A stretch of DNA of 64,000 nucleotides, taken from Spirochaeta sp. UBA5339 (GTDB lineage: Bacteria > Spirochaetota > Spirochaetia > DSM-2461). Under the pieces are notes generated by a model, which was given only the letters and a program-made list of their open reading frames with translations, was not told where the DNA came from and ran no database searches. The stretch covers positions 502,259-566,258 of the forward strand of contig DHQL01000007.1 of assembly GCA_002408085.1 (NCBI GenBank), read 5' to 3'. Below are positions 52,066-59,428 of the stretch, piece by piece (the stretch's first letter is position 1; each line of letters begins with the position of its first letter). A program made the translations under genes and the position numbers.

Positions 52066-52515
52066 TTAGGGCAGTGTTATATAAAACATCTTTGCGAACA
52101 GAATCCATGAGAACAGAGGTGTAACAACCGAGCTGATCAGAATGGATATTCTGTGTTTTTTAAAATTATCTTTTCCAACCAGCAGAAAAGACATAACGAA
52201 AATAAAGGGAATGGATGTGAACAGGAAACCCAATCCCTGGTTGGGGAAGAATCCACCTACGAAATCCATCAGAAAGAAGTAAACAGCCACTGAGATGATT
52301 GATCCGTATAGCTTGATTTTATTGTAGTTCTTCTCAAAAAAGCGGAAGCCCTTGAGATCCCTTTTCAGACTGCCGTTCCGAAGTCTTGTGACTAGCTCCT
52401 TGATTCCGATTATCAGAAGAAGCAGTATGATGACTCCAATCATTATTTTGGGAAAGAACAGATGGGATGTATCGAAGTCTATGATTATTGATAAAAAGTC
52501 ACTGCTTTCAGGCAT
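52066..52515 (-). CDS. Tripartite tricarboxylate transporter, small membrane subunit (TctB)
   Basis: A 149-residue protein with four predicted helices, as for TctB. The ATG at 52515 has AAGGAG seven bases upstream and is preferred over an in-frame start 13 codons earlier. TctB subunits diverge strongly in sequence, so identification rests on length, hydrophobicity and its position between the tctC- and tctA-type genes. Confidence 0.85.
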   Translation of the reverse strand: MPESSDFLSIIIDFDTSHLFFPKIMIGVIILLLLIIGIKELVTRLRNGSLKRDLKGFRFFEKNYNKIKLYGSIISVAVYFFLMDFVGGFFPNQGLGFLFTSIPFIFVMSFLLVGKDNFKKHRISILISSVVTPLFSWILFAKMFYITLP

Positions 52516-52587
52516 GACGTAACTCCTTATGAAAGGGAATCCGCCGTATCTCACGGCAGACTCCTTTCAGGTTTCTTTTAAATCAGA

Positions 52588-53613
52588 TTACTTGAGTGAA
52601 GAGATGATCTTCTCATAGGCATTCATCTTGCTTTCCAGATAGTCAGCAGCATCTGCTGAAGGTCTGAAGTTGGGAATGAAAAATGCTTTTTTCTGGGTTT
52701 CCTGAATCTCCCCTGCATCGAAGATGTTTTTCAGGGCGTCGTCGAAGTATTTAACCAGAGCAGGATTCATATCTTTGTTATAGATGACGAAGAACTCTTT
52801 GTCGAATGTAAAATCGTTGGGCAGAACGGGCTCAACAAACTTCATTAGCTCATCTCTGCTTGTCTCTCCGTAACCCTCGGGATTGGCCTGGGCAATAGTA
52901 GCAGTCTTGGCTGTCAGCCAGAGGAACTTCATGGATTTGATGTCACTGGCATCAAGGTGTGTATACTGCTCATTTGCCTGGATAGAGCCGTTGATTACAT
53001 CAGCCTGTCCATCAAAGAGAAGCTGGTTCTTGTCGGACTGGGAGCCGGTATTTACAGCTACCATATTGTCTTCCATTCCGGGATACATAAGAGCAACGGC
53101 GTTTTTCATTGCGGAGAAACCGATCTCAGAAACACCACCGGGCTGTATGGCTACGCGGACTCTGGTTCCTGTACCCGCGGCATCGATGGTGTCCTGAATG
53201 GTGTTGTAGGGAGATCCTTTGGGAGCAAGATAGGCATTACCGGGGTTGATAGCCACAGTGGGGCCAATAATGTAATTCTCAAAAGGATTGACATATCCTT
53301 CTCTTCCATAAAGATAGCCGAGGTAAGACTGATCATGGAAGATCATGATTGTATGGCCTGAAGAGTCTCTGTTAAGTGCATCGAAGGCACCATTCACACC
53401 GGTGGCATCAACTTTTACATTCATGCCCAGTTCCTCAGCCAGTTTCTCTGCAACGATGGCAGAGTTGGCATAGGTATCGCCTCCTGTTGAAGAGGAACCG
53501 ATAACAATACGAAGATTTCCTTTCAGCATCTGGCCGTCATCTTTCTGGCCTTCCGCAAAAACAGCACCGACAACAGTCAGCATGCATAGCAGGAAAATCA
53601 AACCTTTTTTCAT
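52588..53613 (-). CDS. Tripartite tricarboxylate transporter binding protein (TctC/Bug)
   Basis: A 341-residue periplasmic binding protein. The signal peptide (GLIFLLCMLTVVGAVFAEGQ) has no lipobox and the mature start AEGQKDDGQ resembles the other non-lipobox binding proteins here. Bug-fold features: LRIVIGSSSTGGDTYANSAIV near the start, SPYNTIQDTIDAAG in the middle and a G(S/T)-rich carboxylate-binding pocket. Probably delivers galactarate, glucarate or similar to the TctAB channel. Confidence 0.92.
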   Translation of the reverse strand: MKKGLIFLLCMLTVVGAVFAEGQKDDGQMLKGNLRIVIGSSSTGGDTYANSAIVAEKLAEELGMNVKVDATGVNGAFDALNRDSSGHTIMIFHDQSYLGYLYGREGYVNPFENYIIGPTVAINPGNAYLAPKGSPYNTIQDTIDAAGTGTRVRVAIQPGGVSEIGFSAMKNAVALMYPGMEDNMVAVNTGSQSDKNQLLFDGQADVINGSIQANEQYTHLDASDIKSMKFLWLTAKTATIAQANPEGYGETSRDELMKFVEPVLPNDFTFDKEFFVIYNKDMNPALVKYFDDALKNIFDAGEIQETQKKAFFIPNFRPSADAADYLESKMNAYEKIISSLK

Positions 53614-53670
53614 AAAAATCTCCTTCTTATTTTTCGACAGTCCCTAAACGGGATCTGTTCTTTCCTTTTT

Positions 53671-55002
53671 CTAACGAACCATACAGGGCTTTTTGTTGTC
53701 GAACTTCCAGCCGGGAATGAGGTACTGCATTCCCACCGAGTCGTCCCTGGCCCCCAGGTTCTCCTTCTTATACAGTTCATGAGCCTTCATGATCTGATCC
53801 ATATCTGCTTCAACGCCAAGCCCCGGTTTTTCGGGTATGGCAATATGGCCGTCTCTCATCTGAAGAGGCTCTTTTGTCAGCCGCTCCAGTCCCTCCTGCC
53901 AGATCCAGTGGGTGTCGATGGCTGTTACCTTGCCGGGAACCGCCGCCGCCACATGGGTGAACATGGCCAGGGATATGTCAAAGTGATTGTTGGAGTGGGA
54001 GCCCCAGGTCAGACCGAAGGCGTCACACATCTGTCCAACCCGTACCGAACCGGCCATGGTCCAGAAGTGGGGGTCCGCCAGGGGAATATCCACACTATTC
54101 AGGGCTATCGAATGCTGCATCTGCCGCCAGTCGGTGGCGATCATATTGGTCGCCGTGGGCAGACCGGTGGCCTTGCGGAACTCCGAGAGGATTTCCCGTC
54201 CCGAGAATCCCTCCTCCGCGCCGCAGGGGTCTTCGCAGTAGCTCAGGATGCCGTGCATGTCTCTGCACAGATCGATAGCTTCCTTCAGGCTCCAGCCGCC
54301 GTTGGGGTCCAGAGTGATCCGGGCATCGGGGAAGCGCTCTTTGAGGGCTCTGATGGCCTTGATCTCCTCCTTGCCTTCCAGAACTCCGCCCTTCAGTTTG
54401 AAGTCCTTGAATCCGTAGATCTCGCTGGAGGCTTCCGCCAGTCTGACAACGGCTTCGGGAGTCATGGCCTCTTCGTGGCGAATCTTGTACCAGTCGGTTT
54501 TCGAATCCTTCTCCCGGGCATAGGGGAGGTCCGTTTTGTCCGGATCGGCCACATAGAAGAGGTAACCCAGAACCTTGACGGCGTCCCTCTGCATGCCGTC
54601 TCCCAGCAGGGCGGCGGCGGGAACTCCAAGGTGTTTGCCCAGAAGATCCAGGAAACAGGCCTCGATGGCGGTGACCACATGGACAGTCGTTCTCAGGTCG
54701 AAGGTCTGAAGTCCCCGTCCTCCCGAGTCCCTGTCCATAAAGTTCTTCTCTACCCGTTTCAGTACGTTCTTGTACTCACCCAGGGATGAACCGACCACAA
54801 GGGGAATGGAGTCTTCCAGCGTCTTGCGGATCTTTTCTCCGCCAGGTACCTCTCCGATTCCCGTCTCCCCCTGGTCGGTAGTCAGAATAACCACGTTCCT
54901 GGTGAAGTAGGGGCCGTGGGCTCCGCTCAGGTTGAGGAGCATACAGTCCCGGCCGGCAACCGGATAGACTTTCATATCTGCAATAACAGGTGTTGAACCC
55001 AT
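53671..55002 (-). CDS. gudD: Glucarate dehydratase
   Basis: A 443-residue enolase-superfamily enzyme of GudD length. KLKGG carries the base pair of lysines, followed by metal ligands in LDPNGGW, CEDPCGAEEGFSGREI and ATNMIATDW, and the catalytic His in WGSHSNNHFDISLAMFTHV. The sequence GSHSNNHFD is a strong GudD marker. It dehydrates D-glucarate (and often L-idarate) to 5-keto-4-deoxy-glucarate, the same product as GarD. It lies between garR and the transporter binding protein on one transcript. Confidence 0.95.
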   Translation of the reverse strand: MGSTPVIADMKVYPVAGRDCMLLNLSGAHGPYFTRNVVILTTDQGETGIGEVPGGEKIRKTLEDSIPLVVGSSLGEYKNVLKRVEKNFMDRDSGGRGLQTFDLRTTVHVVTAIEACFLDLLGKHLGVPAAALLGDGMQRDAVKVLGYLFYVADPDKTDLPYAREKDSKTDWYKIRHEEAMTPEAVVRLAEASSEIYGFKDFKLKGGVLEGKEEIKAIRALKERFPDARITLDPNGGWSLKEAIDLCRDMHGILSYCEDPCGAEEGFSGREILSEFRKATGLPTATNMIATDWRQMQHSIALNSVDIPLADPHFWTMAGSVRVGQMCDAFGLTWGSHSNNHFDISLAMFTHVAAAVPGKVTAIDTHWIWQEGLERLTKEPLQMRDGHIAIPEKPGLGVEADMDQIMKAHELYKKENLGARDDSVGMQYLIPGWKFDNKKPCMVR

Positions 55003-55014
55003 CTGTAAATCTCC

Positions 55015-55905
55015 TCAGGCCTTTCTTGTTACTTCGATGTTGGCGAGTTTTTCATAGAACTTGACGATGCTGGAGTGGTCTTCCACACCGCAGCCGTCCT
55101 GTTTGATGGCCTGCATAATCTCCATGGCCTGGGCGGCCAGGGGGAGGGGAACGCCTACGGCTCTGGATGTCTCCAGGGCATTGGTCATGTCCTTGATATG
55201 GAGGTCAATCCGGAAACCGGGTTTGAAGTTGCGATCCATCATCATGGGAGCCTTTGCATCCATTACGGTGCTGCCTGCCAGACCTCCGCGGATGGCCTGG
55301 TAGACCAGGTCGGGATCAACGCCGGCCTTCTTGGCCAGAACCATGGCCTCCGATACGGCGGCGATGTTCAGGGCTACAACAACCTGGTTGCAGAGCTTGG
55401 TTGTGTTTCCGGCGCCGATCTTACCCACATAAACAACAGAGCCGGCCATGGCATCAAGGACGTCCTTATACTTGTCGAAGACTTCCTTCTTTCCGCCAAC
55501 CATTACGGCGATTGTTCCGTCAATGGCCTTGGGTTCTCCACCGGATACAGGGGCGTCCAGCATCTCCATACCCTTTTCTGCCAGAGCTGCTTCCACTTCC
55601 TGGGAAGCACCGGGGGCGATGGAGCTCATATCTATCAGAGTCTTGCCGGAAGCGGCGGATTCGATGAGTCCGTTTTCGCCGAGGGCAACGGTTTTCACAT
55701 GAGGTGAGTTGGGAAGCATTGTGATGATCAGGTCTGTCTGTCCCGCCACTTCCGCGGGGGTGGATGCCGATGAGGCGCCTGCGGCGGTCAGTTCTTCTAC
55801 GGCCGCCTTGTTCATATCCAGAACCACAAGGTCGTGTCCGGCCTTGATCAGGTTCTTTGCCATGGGTCTTCCCATGATTCCCAGTCCTATAAATCCGATT
55901 TTCAT
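55015..55905 (-). CDS. garR: Tartronate semialdehyde reductase (2-hydroxy-3-oxopropionate reductase)
   Basis: A 296-residue beta-hydroxyacid dehydrogenase. NAD(P)-binding Rossmann start KIGFIGLGIMGRPMAKNL, substrate-binding DAPVSGGEPKA, catalytic Lys in KIGAGNTTKLCNQV and the family ending around IMQAIKQDG. ATG at 55905 has AAGGAG at the correct distance. Between gudD and a DHDPS-family gene it should reduce tartronate semialdehyde to glycerate after aldol cleavage of 5-keto-4-deoxy-glucarate. The glycerate kinase step is not encoded in the window. Confidence 0.92.
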   Translation of the reverse strand: MKIGFIGLGIMGRPMAKNLIKAGHDLVVLDMNKAAVEELTAAGASSASTPAEVAGQTDLIITMLPNSPHVKTVALGENGLIESAASGKTLIDMSSIAPGASQEVEAALAEKGMEMLDAPVSGGEPKAIDGTIAVMVGGKKEVFDKYKDVLDAMAGSVVYVGKIGAGNTTKLCNQVVVALNIAAVSEAMVLAKKAGVDPDLVYQAIRGGLAGSTVMDAKAPMMMDRNFKPGFRIDLHIKDMTNALETSRAVGVPLPLAAQAMEIMQAIKQDGCGVEDHSSIVKFYEKLANIEVTRKA

Positions 55906-55945
55906 AATATCTCCTTCCAAAATGAAAATATGTTCAATTCAACTG

Positions 55946-56842
55946 TCACATCAGTCCAATCTGTTTCAGAATGGCTTCCGCCTTCTTAATGGTTTCATCA
56001 TTCACATAGCCCACCGGTTTGACCGGTTTGCCGGCTTTTACACCCAGAATGTTCAGCATCACCTTCATCATTACCGGGAAGGTTCCCAGACCGTAGGCAT
56101 CCCTCAGGGGCATAAGCGCCTTCTGGGCATTCAGGGCTCCCAGATGGTCTCCCCGGGAGTAGCTTTCATAGATATCCACTACAAGGCGGGGGGCCACATT
56201 GGCTGTTCCCGCAACACATCCTGCACCGCCGTGACAGAGGGTGGCGTAGATGTAGTAGTCGATGCCGCCGAATACGGCAAAGTCCTCTCTGTGGGCGGTG
56301 GCTTCCAGGTACTTCATGGTTACGCTGAAGTCCATAACAGTGTTCTTAATGCCGCAGATATTGTCGATTTCCGACAGTCTTTTCAGCAGGCCCGGGCTTA
56401 TGGTATTTCCGGTTTTTCCGGGGTTGTTGTAGAGAAGAACAGGAAGCTCTACAGATGCCGCAATGGCTGCAAAGTGATCGTAGAGTTCGTCCTCTGTGGG
56501 CTGAATAAACATGGGAGTCAGTACAGACAGAGCATCGGCTCCAGCCTTTTCCGCCATTGCCCCGAGGCGGAGGGCCTCCCTTGTCGTTATGGCTGTGGTG
56601 CCGGCGTAGACGGGGATCTTTCCGTTAACCTCTTCAATGGCTGTCTCGATGGATTTTTTCTGGTTCTCAAAATCAAAGGCATAGAATTCTCCGTTGCTGG
56701 CATTGGACAGAATCCCGTGGACTCCGCCGTCCATTACATATTTGACAACCTCTTTCAGACCTGCGGTGTCCACATTTTCATGGTCATCCACCGGGGTTAC
56801 GATGGGAGGGACAATTCCATTCAGGGCAAAATTCTTTTTCAA
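55946..56842 (-). CDS. DHDPS/NAL-family enzyme, probable 5-keto-4-deoxy-glucarate aldolase or dehydratase
   Basis: A 298-residue class I aldolase-fold enzyme. Schiff-base Lys in CGIKNTVMDF, Tyr in VLLYNNPGKTG and a family N-terminus (GIVPPIVTPVDDHENVDTAG) are present. The usual GTTGE loop reads ASNGEFYA, so it is not lysine-biosynthetic DapA. In this context two reactions are possible: aldol cleavage of 5-keto-4-deoxy-glucarate to pyruvate and tartronate semialdehyde (fits garR next door), or dehydration/decarboxylation to 2-oxoglutarate semialdehyde. The former is favoured because GarL is absent and no semialdehyde dehydrogenase is seen. First gene of the aldarate operon. Confidence 0.8.
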   Translation of the reverse strand: MKKNFALNGIVPPIVTPVDDHENVDTAGLKEVVKYVMDGGVHGILSNASNGEFYAFDFENQKKSIETAIEEVNGKIPVYAGTTAITTREALRLGAMAEKAGADALSVLTPMFIQPTEDELYDHFAAIAASVELPVLLYNNPGKTGNTISPGLLKRLSEIDNICGIKNTVMDFSVTMKYLEATAHREDFAVFGGIDYYIYATLCHGGAGCVAGTANVAPRLVVDIYESYSRGDHLGALNAQKALMPLRDAYGLGTFPVMMKVMLNILGVKAGKPVKPVGYVNDETIKKAEAILKQIGLM

Positions 56843-57012
56843 TGTACCGTTCTCCTGTCCGGCCTTGAGTTGTTATCTATTCAGGCCGCTTCCCCCTTGC
56901 AAAGCCGTTTACATCCTGCAATCAGGGGATCAGTATTTTTTGATCTAATTCCATTTCACCATGGTTTTTCTTCCGGCGATATGTACTGATGTAATGAAAA
57001 GAAGGGTATCTT

Positions 57013-57029
57013 TTGTGCAGTCTGCACAA
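57013..57029 (-). promoter_or_regulatory. Palindrome upstream of the aldarate operon, candidate CdaR operator
   Basis: TTGTGCA-N3-TGCACAA, a perfect 7+3+7 inverted repeat about 170 bp before the DHDPS-family start and just inside the gap after the AEC carrier gene. No clear -35/-10 pair was identified beside it. Confidence 0.5.
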
Positions 57030-57044
57030 TGGATGTTTATTTAT

Positions 57045-58055
57045 TCAAAAGCGGAGGAGATGGAGAAAAATCATCAGGTAGAGGGGGAAAATCAGGAGAT
57101 AGGCGGCATAGGTGACAAGGAGGGACATGGCCGTCTCTTTTTCATTTTTTCCTGCATTCTTTGTGATGATGGAAAAGTTGGCCGCTGGGGGGACAACACT
57201 CTCCATAAACAGGATCAGAAGGAATGCCGGGGCCAGGTTCTGCAGGGCTGGGATGGTGTTGAGCAGTGTCAAAAATCCTGCCGGCAGGGCAAGGTATCTG
57301 ATCAGCATGGGGGAAAGGGCAAAAACCATCTTTCTCCGCGAAAGGGAGCGGGAAAATTCCAGTTCACCCACCATGGCCCCCAGGACAATCAGAACCAGGG
57401 GAGACGTTACGGAACCCAGGGTCTTCAGCCCTCCGAAGATGTAGTGAAAGGGCAGGCGGCTGTCGGCAATAAGAGGGCCCGAACCCAGTATGCTGAGGAG
57501 TACTCCCGTGAATATCCCGACCACAGGGGGCGTAATAAACTGTTTCAGTCTTCTTCCCCCTGAAGCACCGGTTATCATGGAACTGCCCAGACTCCAGATC
57601 ATGGGACTGTAGGTGAAAATAAAGGAACCGATATAGAGGGAGGGCAGGGGAAAACCGAAAAACTCCCCGAAACCGTCAATGGATGAGGCCAGAATATCCG
57701 TAAGGGCCAGGGGGATGTAGCCCACATTGCTGAAGCTGCTCAGGGCCATATATACCCGTCTCGATTCACGGGGAATACGGAACAGGCGGGATGCGGCAAA
57801 GCTCAGAACAAAGGAGATACCCAGGATGATAAATGTATAGAAGGGAAAGAAGGCCCCTGAAATCAGGTCAGAGCGGTTCATGGAGGCCATTCTGGATACA
57901 AACATCACCGGCAGGGTCACCTTCACAATAAGACGGCTGATGCCTGAGAAGATGCTCTGATCCCATCCTGCAAAGCGTCTGAGAACAAAGCCGATGCCTG
58001 CCAGGATCAGAATCTGAAGGAGTGAGTAGAGTACCGGTAGAAAGTAGTGGGTCAT
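57045..58055 (-). CDS. AEC-family transporter (auxin efflux carrier-like)
   Basis: A 336-residue membrane protein with about ten helices (LYSLLQILILAGIGFVLRRF first) in two halves, as in AEC carriers, ending in ESVVPPAANFSIITKNAG, a common family signature. These proteins export or exchange small organic acids such as malate. It lies 121 bp downstream of the CdaR-type gene on the same strand and could move an aldarate or a product of its breakdown; this is inference from context only. Confidence 0.85.
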   Translation of the reverse strand: MTHYFLPVLYSLLQILILAGIGFVLRRFAGWDQSIFSGISRLIVKVTLPVMFVSRMASMNRSDLISGAFFPFYTFIILGISFVLSFAASRLFRIPRESRRVYMALSSFSNVGYIPLALTDILASSIDGFGEFFGFPLPSLYIGSFIFTYSPMIWSLGSSMITGASGGRRLKQFITPPVVGIFTGVLLSILGSGPLIADSRLPFHYIFGGLKTLGSVTSPLVLIVLGAMVGELEFSRSLSRRKMVFALSPMLIRYLALPAGFLTLLNTIPALQNLAPAFLLILFMESVVPPAANFSIITKNAGKNEKETAMSLLVTYAAYLLIFPLYLMIFLHLLRF

Positions 58056-58176
58056 AGGGTTCCTGCTTTTTTTATTTCATTCTACCCCGTGTCAGGCGGG
58101 GCTCAAATGTGCAGGAATGATAAAAGGAAGGCCACCTGTTGTGCTGAAGTCACAGACCGGGCTTCAGAACGGGGCT

Positions 58177-59322
58177 TCAGTACTTGTCCAGATAGTGGGC
58201 CAGCTCGTTCAGAAGTTCCCGGTCCGAACCGATCACAAGGGGATCGATGTTCAGGGTGCTCTTCAGTTTGTTGAGACGGAAGGTGATGGTATTCCTGTGG
58301 ACGTGAAGATCCTTGCTTGTGTTGACCAGGTTGTAGTTGTTGGCATGGAGGGCCTTGATGGTCTCCACCATGACCGCTTTCTCATCCCCCTGAAAGAGGG
58401 CATGGAATGATGAAAAAATGTCGTTATAGAGCTTCAGGGTTACCGAGTTCCGGATATAGTCCTGAATATGATCCAGAAAGAAGGTTACCTTTCTGTTCAG
58501 TCCCATCCTGGGGTTGAGTGAGATCTGCTGGGCATGATGATAGGCGGTACGGAACTTGTCAATCTGAGTCTGCAGGCTGCCGACATAGTACTTCAGGTCA
58601 TTCTCTCCCAGGTCTATGGGAAGGGTCTCTTCGAGGTCCCATATATACTTGAAGATCTGGTCCTTGTACTCGCTGATGCCCCTGTTTACATCATCATCCA
58701 GATTTTTCAGAATGATAATATCATCATTCCTTCCCTTGATGAAAATGCCTTTTCTGTAATCCTCATTGCCTGCTGCCAGAGTTCTGAGCACTATATCCCT
58801 GTCTACCCTCATGGAGCAGCGGATTATAATGATGGTAATCACTTTGGTACACTCTATATCATAGCGGTCGTAAAGACGGGTGGCTTCCTCGAAGTTATAG
58901 TCCTCCTCAAAGAGAACATAGTGAAGGAATTTCTCAGCGCTTCCCATGGCTCTCTGGTTCTGGGCCATCTTGATCTCATAGGCGAGCATGGTCTCCATTG
59001 ATGCCTTTACAAACCCTGCAAAGCTCTGAACATTCTCAGGATCACCGGTGACGCAGATCACCCCGATATGCTTCTCCTTGTAGTCGATAAACATATTGAT
59101 GCCCGGTTTTGTACCGATATAGTGATCCTTCTGGGTCACAATCCCCGAATCCAGCTTTCCCGAGAGCAGGCCGTGAGCCACTTCATGAAAATCGCCGATC
59201 CGGGAGCTGTCCTTGCTGGCGATAATGATCCCTTCGTGGTTCATTATGTTCACGTTGTAGGGGAGGTTTTTTACAGTTTTCTGAATAAATTGCTGAGCGA
59301 ACTCGGGGGTCAGGATACTCAT
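58177..59322 (-). CDS. CdaR-family sugar diacid regulator
   Basis: A 381-residue regulator. Residues about 4-135 are the diacid recognition domain (FAQQFIQKTVKNLPYNVNIMN, IIIASKDSSRIGDFHEVAH, GVICVTGDPENV). The C-terminus holds a PucR-type HTH (LVNTSKDLHVHRNTITFRLNKL). In E. coli CdaR activates genes for glucarate, galactarate and glycerate use, and here the same genes follow on the same strand. GGAG precedes the ATG. A CTAAT/ATTAG palindrome at 59336-59349 just before the start may be an autoregulatory site. Confidence 0.93.
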   Translation of the reverse strand: MSILTPEFAQQFIQKTVKNLPYNVNIMNHEGIIIASKDSSRIGDFHEVAHGLLSGKLDSGIVTQKDHYIGTKPGINMFIDYKEKHIGVICVTGDPENVQSFAGFVKASMETMLAYEIKMAQNQRAMGSAEKFLHYVLFEEDYNFEEATRLYDRYDIECTKVITIIIIRCSMRVDRDIVLRTLAAGNEDYRKGIFIKGRNDDIIILKNLDDDVNRGISEYKDQIFKYIWDLEETLPIDLGENDLKYYVGSLQTQIDKFRTAYHHAQQISLNPRMGLNRKVTFFLDHIQDYIRNSVTLKLYNDIFSSFHALFQGDEKAVMVETIKALHANNYNLVNTSKDLHVHRNTITFRLNKLKSTLNIDPLVIGSDRELLNELAHYLDKY

Positions 59323-59335
59323 GCATACTCCATGA

Positions 59336-59349
59336 CTAATATTAATTAG
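59336..59349 (-). promoter_or_regulatory. Palindrome before the CdaR-type gene
   Basis: CTAAT-ATTA-ATTAG, perfect five-base arms ending 13 bases before the start codon. It differs from the palindrome at 57013. Confidence 0.35.
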
Positions 59350-59428
59350 ACAGTATCACGGGTAAAGAAACGTGTCAAAAGAGGTGCCTCCATTTTTTAT
59401 TCCCACCGGAAGGACTAGTCAGGAAGCT

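Noticed and set aside
55709..56989. 426-codon open frame antisense to garR and the DHDPS-family gene
   Set aside because: It spans two well-supported genes on the other strand, has no family resemblance and no start signal.
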